From assembly GCA_916048095.2 (NCBI GenBank), contig OU696575.1, positions 6,958,001-7,022,000 of the forward strand: a stretch of 64,000 nucleotides of DNA. Reading direction: 5' to 3'. The stretch comes from Sacculina carcini (taxonomy: Eukaryota; Arthropoda; Thecostraca; Sacculinidae). The notes under the pieces are model-generated. The model was given only the letters and a program-made list of their open reading frames with translations. It was not told the origin of the DNA and did no database searches. This document shows, piece after piece, positions 54,038 through 64,000 of the stretch. Made by a program: the position numbers and the translations under genes. How positions within the stretch are numbered: the first letter of the stretch is position 1; every line of letters starts with the position of its first letter.

Positions 54038-54699
54038 GCACTCTTTCAGAAACACTCAGTAAGCATTCGGATGTCTCACTGTTGCATGTCAATATCCGTA
54101 GCGTCAGGGCAAATTTTCACAAACTTCAAGAATTGTTGGAGTCATTATCCGTAAGTGGTCGAAAACTACCTGATATAATTGCAGTATCGGAAACCTGGTT
54201 CGATAATAATACTAACTTAGACTTATATCAGTTAAAAACATATCAGCTTTTCACTGCGAATCGCAACAGTAGAAGAGGAGGGGGAGTAGCCGTTTACATT
54301 GACAATAAAGCAATTGTAGATCAAAAGTCAGTCGAGGCTACACAAACAAATGGTGTGTTAGAAGCACTAACATTGAAAGCGAACTTCAATCACCATGTTT
54401 TTATCATAACCTGTGTATACAGGTCTCCAGCGTCGAGCATGAGGAGCTTCGTAGATTTTGTGTGTGAAACTCTCGAAAAAAGTGACAAAAATAATTGGTT
54501 TGTAGTAGGAGACTTCAACGTAGACTTCGCAAAGAAGGATGAACAGGAAACAAATAACCTAATTAACGCTTTTTTGGTCACGGTTTTGTTCCGTTAATTA
54601 CATCACCAACAAGAATAACATCGACATCACAAACGACTATTGATAATATATTCACCAACGTTACCAAAAAAAAGATTATGTCAGGAACAGTCACTTTTG
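53737..54699 (+). pseudogene. LINE-D ORF2, 5' part: AP endonuclease
   Basis: The endonuclease of a CR1-group LINE: LLHVNIRSVRANF, VSETWFD, RRGGGVAVYI, TCVYRSPAS and VGDFNVDF. The frame shifts by one base in the T6 run at 54,570-54,575 and then reads GHGFVPLITSPTR up to TFDI. There the gypsy-type element is inserted; the motif is completed (SDHLPIY) from 60,014. It is not clear which ATG starts ORF2, since the open frame begins inside ORF1. Confidence 0.8.
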
Positions 54700-54703
54700 A
54701 CAT
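54700..54703 (+). repeat. 4-bp target duplication, left
   Basis: ACAT here and at 60,014-60,017 flanks the LTR element. Removing the element and one copy restores the LINE-D frame (Asp-Ile-Ser-Asp-His). Confidence 0.85.
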
Positions 54704-54751
54704 TGTAGCATCTGTGTTTCCCTGCACATTTTGTTCTCACATTTCACAGTT
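54704..54751. other. Aberrant terminus of the LTR element
   Basis: Bases 54,704-54,737 are an exact reverse complement of the last 34 bases of the LTR (59,980-60,013). Then CACATTTCACA, also found in the LTR at 59,938, and the internal CAGTT next to the primer site lead into the LTR at 54,752. It lies inside the target duplication, so it was part of the integrated DNA. Confidence 0.75.
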
Positions 54752-55228
54752 TGTAGCGTGAGTTCAAGACCAGCGGATGTGAGAGCACGTGCGTATATTT
54801 GCGTCGGCACACAGAAACGGAGACAAGCACACTGAAGGACGCCGAGACAACGAAAGAGAGCTCTGGCGGTAAAACGACAGCTCATATACCCACAGGAAAT
54901 CAGCCTCGCGGCTTACGCGCACCGCGAAAAACAAGAACATTCTTAGAAATTATAAAATATGGCAAAAATAAACATTACCCAAACAAAGTAAAAAGAGAGG
55001 TTTCATTTCCGATAAGAACATATTTTTCACACAAAAAAAAACCATTAAAAACACTATAACATGAAAGCTGCGCACGGCGCAGCATAAGGTTCATGTGCGT
55101 CAGGCGAAGCTAACTCAAGAGTTTTCATAAAGCGCGAACCAATATTTCTGTCACATTTCACAAACAAATTATATAAAACCGCAACGCCATACGCAGAACA
55201 AAATGTGCAGGGAAACACAGATGCTACA
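54752..55228 (-). repeat. LTR (3' LTR of the minus-strand element)
   Basis: 477 bases, TGTAGC...GCTACA at its ends, almost identical to 59,536-60,013. It carries an A run at 55,032-55,041. Confidence 0.9.
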
Positions 55229-55376
55229 GATACTCCCCTACCAGATGCGGAGCATACAAACAACGAAGCAAGGCACTGGCAGCATACATGAACAAGAAAA
55301 TGACAATAACAAGACATAAGAAATCGTGTGCAATATGCCGTCATAGAAGCAAAACACAAAATTGAACACGACACAC

Positions 55377-58300
55377 TCAATAATAATGATACTCAGGGCG
55401 ACCACGGAATGTAACTACCCGCCCGGATCTGGTTTGTGCCGACACTCTTGCACTTGCTTGTGAAGCATCGACAGGTGGTGTCAGTGTGTCTTTAGATGGC
55501 GGTGGTGTAGTCATAGACGGCGCCACTGGTTCAATAGATGGCGACGGTGAGGTGATAGATGACGATGTTGGTGAATCAGATGATGCAGACGGCTGCTGTC
55601 CAGGAGTTAGACGACCGCTACTATCACCTTTCTCACCAGCCAGCAGGTTCTCCGCCAGATATGCCGGCTTCACCCTGTCAACAGAAACACACTCCTCACC
55701 ACCGGTTAGCGTCTCTATCACAAAAGCCTTAGGTGAGCGCTTCAAGACTTTACATGGTCCGCGATACGGGGCCTGTAACGGGCGCCGCACACGATCCACA
55801 CGCACCCATACATGCGTGCACTTTGCCAGGTCTTTAGGCACATGAGTCTTCAGTGGACCATGGTGAGAGCCTTCAGAAAGGTGGAAGAAGTCGATCTCGG
55901 TCATCCGTGTCGCCAGCTCCCTCACGAACTCTTGCTGATCGCGTGATGGCGCGTCTGGCTCCACAAGCGGTTTGGGACACAGTAACTGACTGCCCGTTAC
56001 AGCTGTGAAAGGTGCGACACCGTCACGAGCAGGAACCATCCTCATTCCCAGCAGCACAACAGGCAGAGCAGACAACCAGTCCTGACGACGCGCAGTGATG
56101 GCAGTTTTCAGCACTCGGTGACTCCGCTCCACCAAGCCGTTGCCCTGTGGATGATAAGCTGTCGTGCGAAGACGGTGAAATCCGACGAGCGAAGACAATT
56201 CCCGGAACAGCTCAGACTCGAATTGGGATCCTCGATCCGTCACCAGATAAACTGGGACACCGAAGCGAGATATCCACGTGCTCATGAATGCCCTGGCGAC
56301 TGATGCTGCAGTGATTTCACAGAGAGGAGCTGCTTCGAGCCACCGGGTAGCACGATCAATGCACGTCAGTATGTACCGATACGGGCGTGCGAACGGCTGA
56401 CCAGGTGGCAGCTGTGGCGGCAGAGGACCTACTAAATCAATGTGCACGATTTCAAATCGTGCGGCGGCTGGTGTGAATTCACTCAGTGTGGTTTTTGTAT
56501 GTCGGTGAATCTTCGCTTGTTGACAGTTCTGACAGTCTTTTACCCACTGCTGGATGTCTCTGTCCATGTGAGGCCAGATGTAACGCTGCTTGATGAGCTT
56601 ACATGTTGACAGTCGACCGGGATGTGACGGCTGATGAAGGAGATCGAATACACCACGTCGGCATGTCTTTGGTACATACGGTCGAGGATGGGGCGTCGAC
56701 ACGTCACACCACAACACTTGATCTCCCGAGATTTTGATGGCCTTCAGTCTGTCAGTGGCGACGATGGTTTCCTCGTCAGATGCCTGTGCTGCTGCAATTG
56801 CAGGTAAATCAAAAACATCGACGTGTACACTGTTGATAGATCGTGACAGACAATCCGCGACCACATTTTCACAGCCACGAATGTACTGCACGTCGGCTAC
56901 ATACTCAGTGATAAGTCCCCAGTGGCGCTGCTGGCGATCCAGCTTAGCCGGTCGCTGACTACGGAAAGCTGTGATCATGGGCTTGTGGTCTGTCATGAGT
57001 GTGACTGACCTGCCTTCAATGCAATGGCGGAAATGTACAACGGCCAGATACGCCGCCAACAACTCTCTGTCGTAGGTGGAGTAGCGCTGTTCTGTGGCAG
57101 ACAATTTGCGAGAGAAAAACGAGATCGGTTTCGCCTCGCCGTCCACCATCTGGTGGAGTGCGGCCCCAACCGCTCGACTCGATGCATCAGTCACTAGGAT
57201 GAAATCCTGTGACTGCGGACATGGATGAGGAAGCTGGCAAGCATTGCTCAGCATGACTTTACTGGCCTCGAACGCGTTGTCAGCAGCCTCATTCCAATCC
57301 AATTGTTTTGATTTGGGCTGTGTTCGCATCAGCTCAGACAACGGAAACACAGTATCGGCGAAGTTCGGCATCATTCGTCGATAGTACCCCAGCATGCCAA
57401 GATACCGCCGAAGACCCTGGGAGTCCGCCGGTCGATCCATTTGGATGATAGTGTCGACTCGTTCTGGCGGCGGTGAGACACCATCAGGTGATACATGATG
57501 GCCGAGGAAGGTGACAGAGCTGACGCAGAATCGACATTTCTCCACCGACAAGCGTAGCTGGTATCTCTCCAAGATGCTGAACACTGCATGTAGATCTTTA
57601 TAATGTTGGTCCTCCGTCTCTGAATACACGAGTAGATCATCCAAGTACACGAACACACAGGAAACATCGCGAAAGATCGTATCCATGAAACGTTGAAACG
57701 TAGCGGAGGCATTTCTAAGCCCCAGTGGCATGTACATGTACTCGAATAAGCCAAAAGGTGTTGTTACGGCTGTCTTTTTTGTGTCTTCAGGGGCCATCGG
57801 GATGAAATAGAAGGCCTTGAGTAAGTCCAGTTTGGAATATACACGCTTACCTCTCAGCTTGTTGGACAGGTCGTGTATATGCGGCAATGGGTAGCGGTCC
57901 GGTACAGTTTTCACATTGAGCGCGCGGTAATCTCCTGTCACTCTGAATTCGCCTGGAGTATTTTTAGCCACCAAATGCAACGGTGATGACCACGGACTGC
58001 TTGATGGCCGTATGATACCCTGCTGAAGTAATTTATCGAACTCCCTTCGGGCAGCTTCTTCGCGTTCTGGAGTGAGACGCCGTGGTGAAGAGAAAACTGG
58101 GCAAGAATTACCGGTGTCAATCACGTGTTTTAACCCGTGCTCAGCTGGTTCGTCTAGCATTTGACGCGGCGCCGTGAGTGATGGATGAACATCGAGTAGC
58201 TGACGTAAGCGACGCGGACTATCATCGATGTTTTTCACCACCAGACTACAGGCATTTCCCTTCGTGAATGTTATGGGTGTACAACAGTTTGTGGTACCAT

Positions 58301-58650
58301 CACGCAGTTTACCGGCTCGACAGTCTACCAGAAGCCCATGGTAAGCCAAAAAATCCTGCCCCAACAGGGGGAAGACAACGTCAGCCACCACAAACGTCCA
58401 ATAAAACTTTCTTCTCAAATGCGGTATAATAATGGTCATGTAAGTCTCACCGTGAACTCGGATATGTTGACCAGAAGCGGATGACAGGCGAACTGCAGTC
58501 GGCTGCACGGTAGTATGACTCACACACGATGGAGGAACGACAGACAATCCTGCACCTGTGTCGACAATGAAATTCTTTTTTATCTTGTCGGCCTCAACTG
58601 CGACTCGTATGAGTGGCAGACCGGAGGCCGCAGCGACTCCGACCTGCCTC
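55377..58650 (-). CDS. Pol polyprotein: protease, RT, RNase H, integrase
   Basis: One uninterrupted frame from about 58,650 to 55,377, nearly 1,090 codons. Protease FIVDTGAGLSVV (near 58,565). RT: LVAKNTPGEFRVTGDYRALN, LPLGLRNASATFQRF-type block, catalytic FVYLDDLLVYS. RNase H: ILVTDASSRAVGAAL, YDRELLA. Integrase: zinc HHCC region (HQPSHPG...CQNCQ), catalytic VHIDLVGP, LVTDRGSQFE and HPQGNGLVERSH, giving D, D, E. A GPCKVLKRSPKAFVI block follows, then a Ser/Pro-rich tail. It is in the -1 frame to the end of gag and has no ATG near its start, so it is probably made by frameshifting. No inactivating stop. Confidence 0.9.
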
Positions 58651-58651
58651 G

Positions 58652-59489
58652 TCAGTTTTCCGCCGGCTGCGGAGATGAAGGACGAGAATCTGGCTGCACA
58701 CGCGCTCGGTTTTTATCAGGCCACGTGCACCAATGTCGGCAGGTGCGAGCATTCGGTCCAAAATATATGTGCGCCCGACACACCAATGGTCGCTGAGTTC
58801 TGTTGAACGGTCGCACACCTCGCGGTACTCCAGTGTCACCTTCAGGACGCATGTTTGAACCAGAGTTGTATCGCCGGCGGTCACTTGGAGCAGTTGGCTG
58901 AGCATCTGGACCAGCACTATACTGCAACGTCCTGGCAGTCGACGACGGTACTTCCCGAGATGCCCGCACTGAAAAAACACTGCGACTCACGCTCACACTT
59001 GTTTAGCAGCGGTACTAAATCATCTGCCAATTTACCCAACTTGGTGAGGGAAATGTCCTGTTGGGCCGCCAACACCACGCCGGCAGTTGATGGTAGAGCT
59101 TGCACAAATTTGTGTCTAACTAGGTCTTCACCAACCCCAACTTTAGCGGCTACACTCATTAGCTCTTGCAAAAATGCAGTCGGACGACCGACCATCTGAG
59201 TGTGAGAGATGAGCTGCTCAAAAAGCTCGGGTTTCGATCTCTCGTTGATGGCGATAACAGCGGCCTTTAACGCCTCGTAATCTTGCAAGCTCATAACATC
59301 TCTCGGGAGCTTAGTCACTACCTCTGGAGGGAGGTTGGCCAGTGCGTGAAAGAATTTGGACGCGCTACTCGATACCCGGTTGATGTGAAATTGGGCTTCA
59401 ACTATAGCAAACCAAGCATCAGCGGAAGCGTCCATGAATTGCGGCGCACGAATCTGAACAGCAAAAATGCTCTCACCTGATTCAGTCAT
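58652..59489 (-). pseudogene. Gag of the gypsy-type element, one frameshift
   Basis: ATG at 59,489 (MTESGESIFAVQIRAP). The N-terminal capsid-type region reads to about 58,980 (PQFMDASADAWFAIVEAQF, HALANLPPEV). It then continues one frame over with CRAHIYFGPNARTCRHWC (about 58,770), a Cys-His motif like that of CsRn1-type Gag, and ends with TGA at 58,652. The shift falls near the A6 (T6 on the coding strand) run at 58,972-58,977. It is probably a mutation. Just before the stop GGAAAAC could serve for the -1 shift into pol. Another start at 59,669 would extend into the LTR and is unlikely. Confidence 0.75.
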
Positions 59490-59514
59490 TGTGATAAACG
59501 ACCAACAGTCGAAC

Positions 59515-59532
59515 TCCTCACTCGGGGCACCA
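59515..59532 (-). other. Primer binding site of the gypsy-type element
   Basis: TGGTGCCCCGAGTGAGGA starts three bases inside the 5' LTR on the minus strand. TGG at this place is typical of a tRNA primer site; I could not name the tRNA. Confidence 0.7.
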
Positions 59533-59535
59533 GTT

Positions 59536-60013
59536 TGTAGCGTGAGTTCAAGACCAGCGGATGTGAGAGCACGTGCGTATATTTGCGTCGGCACACAGAA
59601 ACGGAGACAAGCACACTGAAGGACGCCGAGACAACGAAAGAGAGCTCTGGCGGTAAAACGACAGCTCATATACCCACAGGAAATCAGCCTCGCGGCTTAC
59701 GCGCACCGCGAAAAACAAGAACATTCTTAGAAATTATAAAATATGGCAAAAATAAACATTACCCAAACAAAGTAAAAAGAGAGGTTTCATTTCCGATAAG
59801 AACATATTTTTCACACAAAAAAAAAACCATTAAAAACACTATAACATGAAAGCTGCGCACGGCGCAGCATAAGGTTCATGTGCGTCAGGCGAAGCTAACT
59901 CAAGAGTTTTCATAAAGCGCGAACCAATATTTCTGTCACATTTCACAAACAAATTATATAAAACCGCAACGCCATACGCAGAACAAAATGTGCAGGGAAA
60001 CACAGATGCTACA
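59536..60013 (-). repeat. LTR (5' LTR of the minus-strand element)
   Basis: 478 bases, same as 54,752-55,228 except for one more A in the run at 59,817-59,826. The promoter for the element should lie here, on the minus strand. Confidence 0.9.
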
Positions 60014-62211
60014 ACATCAGTGACCATCTACCCATATATGCACTAGTTGGTGGACCAGGCCATTCTAGGCAAAGAGAAAGTGTATTGATGAGGACATTTT
60101 CAAGGAAATCTGAACAAGAATTCTTAGAACTATTGGGTAAAACAAACTGGACATGCACTCAATATGAGGACGTTGATCAAGCCTACAGTGATTTTCTACA
60201 CCAGTTCATCACGCTCGTTGACCATTGTTTCCCTGTTCGCAGAATCAGCAGATACAATAGAATGGAAACTAGGCCATGGATGACAAGTGCACTGAAAACA
60301 TCATGTAAATATAAAAACAAACTCCATAAGAAATTCCTAGAGACTCGATTAGAAAAAGATAATATGATATATAAGGAATATCGAAACATGTTGACTTCCC
60401 ACATACGTCAGGCGAAACAAAATTTCATCTCAAATGCGCTCCACCAAGCAAAAAATGACACAAAAAGCACATGGAAAATTCTGAACAAAGCGTTAGGACG
60501 AGAAAAAACTGACACTCATTCATGTGTGTTTCATCAGAACGGCCATGATTACAAATCTGGCGATGATATCTCGAACGCATTTAATAACTTCTTTGTTGAA
60601 GCAGCCAATGATGTGACAAAAAATATTCCAAAAGCCACGGCAGATCTCAAGACAATGAATATGAAAAGAGTTGAGTCAACAATTTTCCTGAGTCCTGTCA
60701 CCCAAGCTGAGGTCTACAACGTCATCATGTCATGTAAGAGCAAGAAATCCTGTGATGATGACTTTATCGACATGAGATTGCTAAAAACAGCGGTCAGATT
60801 CATTTCAACACCTCTTCAGTATGTTTGCAACCTGTCGTTCACACGTGGAGTTTTCCCTGCTCAAATGAAAACAGCCAAAGTCATACCAATTTTCAAAAAA
60901 GGCAAAAGAACAAATTTCACAAATTATAGACCAATTTCTCTTCTTCCTCAATTTTCAAAAATTCTAGAAAAATTGTTTGATTCAAGATTGAGCTCGTTTA
61001 TTTCCAAAAACAAAATCATAAATTCTGGTCAGTATGGGTTTCAGTCGAAAAAGTCTGTGAATGACGCAATCGCCGATACCATAGAATTCATTTCCAACTC
61101 CTTGGACAAGAACAATTTCACAATAGGAATATTTGTAGATTTGAGAAAAGCGTTTGACACAGTGAATCATCGAATACTTTTAAATAAGTTGGAAGTGTAC
61201 GGCATACGAGGCAAGGCTAAAGATTGGGTTGAGAGTTATCTGAATGAACGTCACCAAATGGTCGATTATCGTGGGGCGATATCGGACAAAAAAGTCATCA
61301 CATGTGGAGTCCCACAGGGGTCGGTCCTTGGCCCTAAACTTTTTCTCCTGTATATTAACGACTTACTCAGCGTATCAAATAGCTGTAAAAAGGTGCTTTT
61401 CGCTGATGACACGAATCTATTCTTTTCATCCCCGTATATTGAGGATATACAAAGAACTATTGATGGAGAATTAAAACTTGTTGACAAATGGCTGAATGAA
61501 AACAGACTTGTACTAAACACCGACAAAACAAAGTACATATGCTTTCAAAACAAGAAAAATCAAAAAGACTGTGGAATATCTGTGAAAGTAGGCGGAACGG
61601 TCATTGAGGAGGTTGAGTCGGTCAAATTCCTGGGACTGACAATTGACCAAAATCTAACATGGCGCAATCATATAAACTCAGTTACAAACAAGTTGGCAAA
61701 AATATCCTATTCTATGTTCCAACTGAGAAATTTTATCGGTGAAAAAGCCAGTGTAACTTTATATAATAGCCTTGCAAAACCTTATCTGGATTATTGTAAT
61801 AATATTTGGGGAGCAACTTATGAATCTAGACTGACAAAAATTATAACTTCTCAAAAACGTTTGATACGGATAATAGCAAAGATAAGAGTTTATGAGACCA
61901 CAAAAGCTCACTTCAACTTGTATAAAATACTTGACTTCAACAGTTTAGTACAGTTGAACACGGCAGCTTTCATGTACCGAGCACACAATAATGTATTACC
62001 CAAACACCTGCAGGCTTTATTTCAAATAAACAAGAGACACCCGGACAAATTTGCACAGAGGTTCCCGAGAACTCGAGCTAGACAACAAAGCTTGAGCGTT
62101 AGAGGAGTAACCGTGTGGAATGGAATACAAAAATGCGTCAAACAAAGTAGGACATTGAAGACATTTAAAAAGAAATACATTGAAGGGATGAATCAAGATA
62201 AATGTAACTAA
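60014..62211 (+). pseudogene. LINE-D ORF2, 3' part: reverse transcriptase
   Basis: It continues LINE-D ORF2 (SDHLPIYALVGG) after the LTR element; open for 732 codons to 62,211. Linker MTSALKTSCKYKNKLHKKF; RT blocks NYRPISLLPQFSKILEK, FVDLRKAFDTVNHR, CGVPQGSVLGPKLF and catalytic LFADDTN; C-terminal domain with PYLDYCNNIWGATYES and a basic end. No stop in this part. CR1-group; no RNase H. Broken by the insertion and by the shift at 54,570. Confidence 0.85.
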
Positions 62212-62439
62212 TCAGTGATGCTTCGACGTGTCGAGAGACGATCGACTGATTCAGCAGTGTGCCTATATTGGTTGTAATTATTTATATCTTGTTACGATGT
62301 CACTGTCTTTTTTGTACGTTGTCTTTATTCATTGTAAAGGGCCCACATGAAAAAAAGCGCATGCTTATGTGGGTCCCTGTCACAACGATTGTGTAAATTA
62401 TATGTTGGTGACAAATACATGATATGATATGATATGAAT
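62212..62439 (+). mobile_element. LINE-D 3' UTR with hairpin and (ATATG)n tail
   Basis: A strong hairpin GGGCCCACAT...ATGTGGGTCCC lies at 62,339-62,377. The 3' end is GATATGATATGATATGAAT (62,420-62,439). The structure is like the RT recognition hairpins of CR1/L2 LINEs. Confidence 0.75.
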
Positions 62440-62575
62440 AAATATAACACGATTCAAATAACACAATGAACACATTTACTGTGGTGTGATTGTGAGCGAG
62501 AGAGAGAGTGTGTGAGCGCGTTGGAGTGTCTGTGGTTTATCTGGTTTGTGTGGTTTATCTGGTTTGTCTGTGGTT

Positions 62576-63078
<503 letters not shown>

Positions 63079-63524
63079 TGTAGCGTGTACTTACTCTTAA
63101 ACTTCTGATGTGTTTTGCATGTGTTTATTTGGTTAGGGAAGCGTTATTTTTGTCTACGCTTGACTCATTCTTTTTGGTTGTCAACACCATGTTTGTTTTT
63201 GTATAAGCGTATAAATCCCGCAAACATTAATTAAATTGTTTTAAATTCGAATTTTGATTTCTTTTTGTATGTCATGGCGTATATCCGTATGTTTCGGTGT
63301 TGTACAATCGTGACGCAAATGAAGCAGACAGTCTCGTGTCACGCATCTTCTGGTTTTATATATACTTTGGTTCATGCTGACCGTTGGGCTGTATTTGGAT
63401 ATTTTTGTCGTATCTTGGAGTTGAATTATATATATATATATTTGAGTTTTCCAACGAGCTTGTTTCTTTTCCCGGTATTTCTGGGTTGTTCAAAGTATTT
63501 ACCGTCTACCCAACAAACACAACA
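63079..63524 (+). repeat. 5' LTR of a second LTR retrotransposon
   Basis: From TGTAGCGTGTAC to ...CACAACA, about 446 bases, followed after three bases by a primer site. GTATAAGCGTATAAATCCC at 63,202-63,220 is a TATA-like stretch. The start is set by the break in LINE-B; the second LTR is outside the window. Confidence 0.7.
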
Positions 63525-63527
63525 AAT

Positions 63528-63546
63528 TGGTGACCCCGACGTGATC
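63528..63546 (+). other. Primer binding site, tRNA-Trp type
   Basis: TGGTGACCCCGACGTGATC is complementary to the 3' end of animal tRNA-Trp. CsRn1-clade Ty3/gypsy elements are known to use tRNA-Trp. Confidence 0.75.
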
Positions 63547-63551
63547 TAATC

Positions 63552-64000
63552 ATGGGTAATGACGGTGATGATTCTGTGCAAATCTCAAATTCAGCACCAA
63601 ATGCTTCATGTCCGGACGTTCGTCCAACTGCGTCATTTAAGTTGCCGCCTTTCGCGCCTGAAGAGCCTGAGTTGTGGCTGGCTCAGGTGAATTGCGCTTT
63701 TGCAGTAGCCGGCATTACTTCGGATGTGACGAAATTCCAATTTTTAGTGGCTGGATTGCCAATTCCAGTTGCTAGCCAATTGAGAGACCTTATTATGGGT
63801 CCTCCCAACTTTGAGGCCTTATGTGTTGGTCTTCGCAGCAGACTGGCTCATTCCAGAGAGGAGCGGTTGAGTGCTTTACTCAGGAACCAGCACCTCGGTG
63901 ATCAGCTGCCTTCCCAGCTACTTCGGAGGATGAAACATGAGCTGACTGCTGCTGGTGACACTCATACAGACACTGGGTTGCTTCGAACATTGTTTTTTCA
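63552..64000 (+). CDS. Gag, partial (CsRn1-type gypsy element)
   Basis: The ATG six bases after the primer site opens a frame that runs to the window end (149 codons) without a stop. After a Ser/Asn/Asp-rich start it has FKLPPFAPEEPELWLAQV and then LVAGLPIPVASQLRDLI and SREERLSALL, the typical Gag/capsid start of CsRn1- and Mag-like elements. It resembles in layout the Gag of the element at 54.7-60 kb but is a different family, with a different LTR and primer site. Function is particle assembly of the retrotransposon. Partial at the 3' end. Confidence 0.8.
   Translation, partial: MGNDGDDSVQISNSAPNASCPDVRPTASFKLPPFAPEEPELWLAQVNCAFAVAGITSDVTKFQFLVAGLPIPVASQLRDLIMGPPNFEALCVGLRSRLAHSREERLSALLRNQHLGDQLPSQLLRRMKHELTAAGDTHTDTGLLRTLFF

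Larger units (their letters stand above)
54704..60013 (-). mobile_element. Gypsy-type LTR retrotransposon (full length, young)
   Basis: Minus-strand element with LTRs at 54,752-55,228 and 59,536-60,013, primer site, gag, pol and 4-bp ACAT duplications. The LTRs seem to differ only by the length of one A run (9 against 10), which indicates a very recent insertion. It cuts LINE-D in the endonuclease. The zinc-binding and pol patterns point to the CsRn1/Mag side of the Ty3/gypsy group. Confidence 0.9.

Noticed and set aside
54799-55059. 86-codon ORF inside the LTR (also 59,583-59,849)
   Set aside because: It lies wholly in LTR sequence, antisense to the element, with no known LTR protein; presence in both LTRs follows from their identity.

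Overview
This is eukaryotic, metazoan DNA and most likely arthropod. Codon-sized exons with GT/AG junctions, several families of non-LTR and LTR retrotransposons, Helitron-type repeats, long (GT)n tracts and a degenerate TTAGG array (the arthropod-type telomere unit, inside a MITE at 4,290-4,365) all point that way. I could not identify the species. Most coding potential belongs to mobile elements. The only clear host gene is on the minus strand: two exons (47,947-48,062 and 28,873-28,920) that splice in phase and encode the start of a CIP4/FBP17/TOCA-type F-BAR domain. They are separated by a 19-kb intron filled with repeats, and the next downstream exon is not recognisable in the window.

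Region by region: 1-1,663 holds a promoter-like stretch (CRE/ATF palindromes, two NRF1+CRE modules, a TATA box) and one first exon on the plus strand of unknown, perhaps virus-like, function. 1,738-7,055 holds a CR1-like 3' fragment and an internally deleted I-clade LINE (copy 1) that carries a MITE. 7,060-9,215 holds Penelope-like and mariner-like remnants and Helitron-type units. 9,216-24,130 is a stack of LINEs sitting in (GT)n tracts: LINE-A (minus, nearly full length), LINE-B copy 1, and LINE-B copy 2, which is split by I-clade LINE copy 2 with a 14-bp target duplication. 24,422-28,680 is the rest of a Helitron head, split by LINE-C (minus), which encodes a 2A-like motif.

28,681-29,750 is low-copy intron with the 48-bp F-BAR exon. 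29,754-30,104 holds a tiny hairpin MITE, (AT)n tracts and a perfect inverted repeat. 30,105-34,905 (plus) and 34,906-47,305 (minus) are Helitron-type arrays with internal 342/404-bp tandem repeats. 47,306-48,305 returns to host sequence (second F-BAR exon, candidate first exon). 48,839-50,745 is a decayed BEL/Pao gag-protease. 52,724-62,440 is LINE-D (plus; ORF1 with PHD and CCCH zinc fingers), split exactly in its endonuclease motif by a young gypsy-type LTR element (54,704-60,013, minus; 4-bp duplication). 62,577-63,078 is a third LINE-B fragment next to (GT)n, cut by a second LTR element that runs off the window.

The elements are related by insertion history rather than by pathway. Helitron heads supply GT tracts, LINEs land in those tracts, and later LINEs and LTR elements land in the LINEs. 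No RNA gene, CRISPR array or operon is present. All similarity statements come from motif recognition only; no database was searched.
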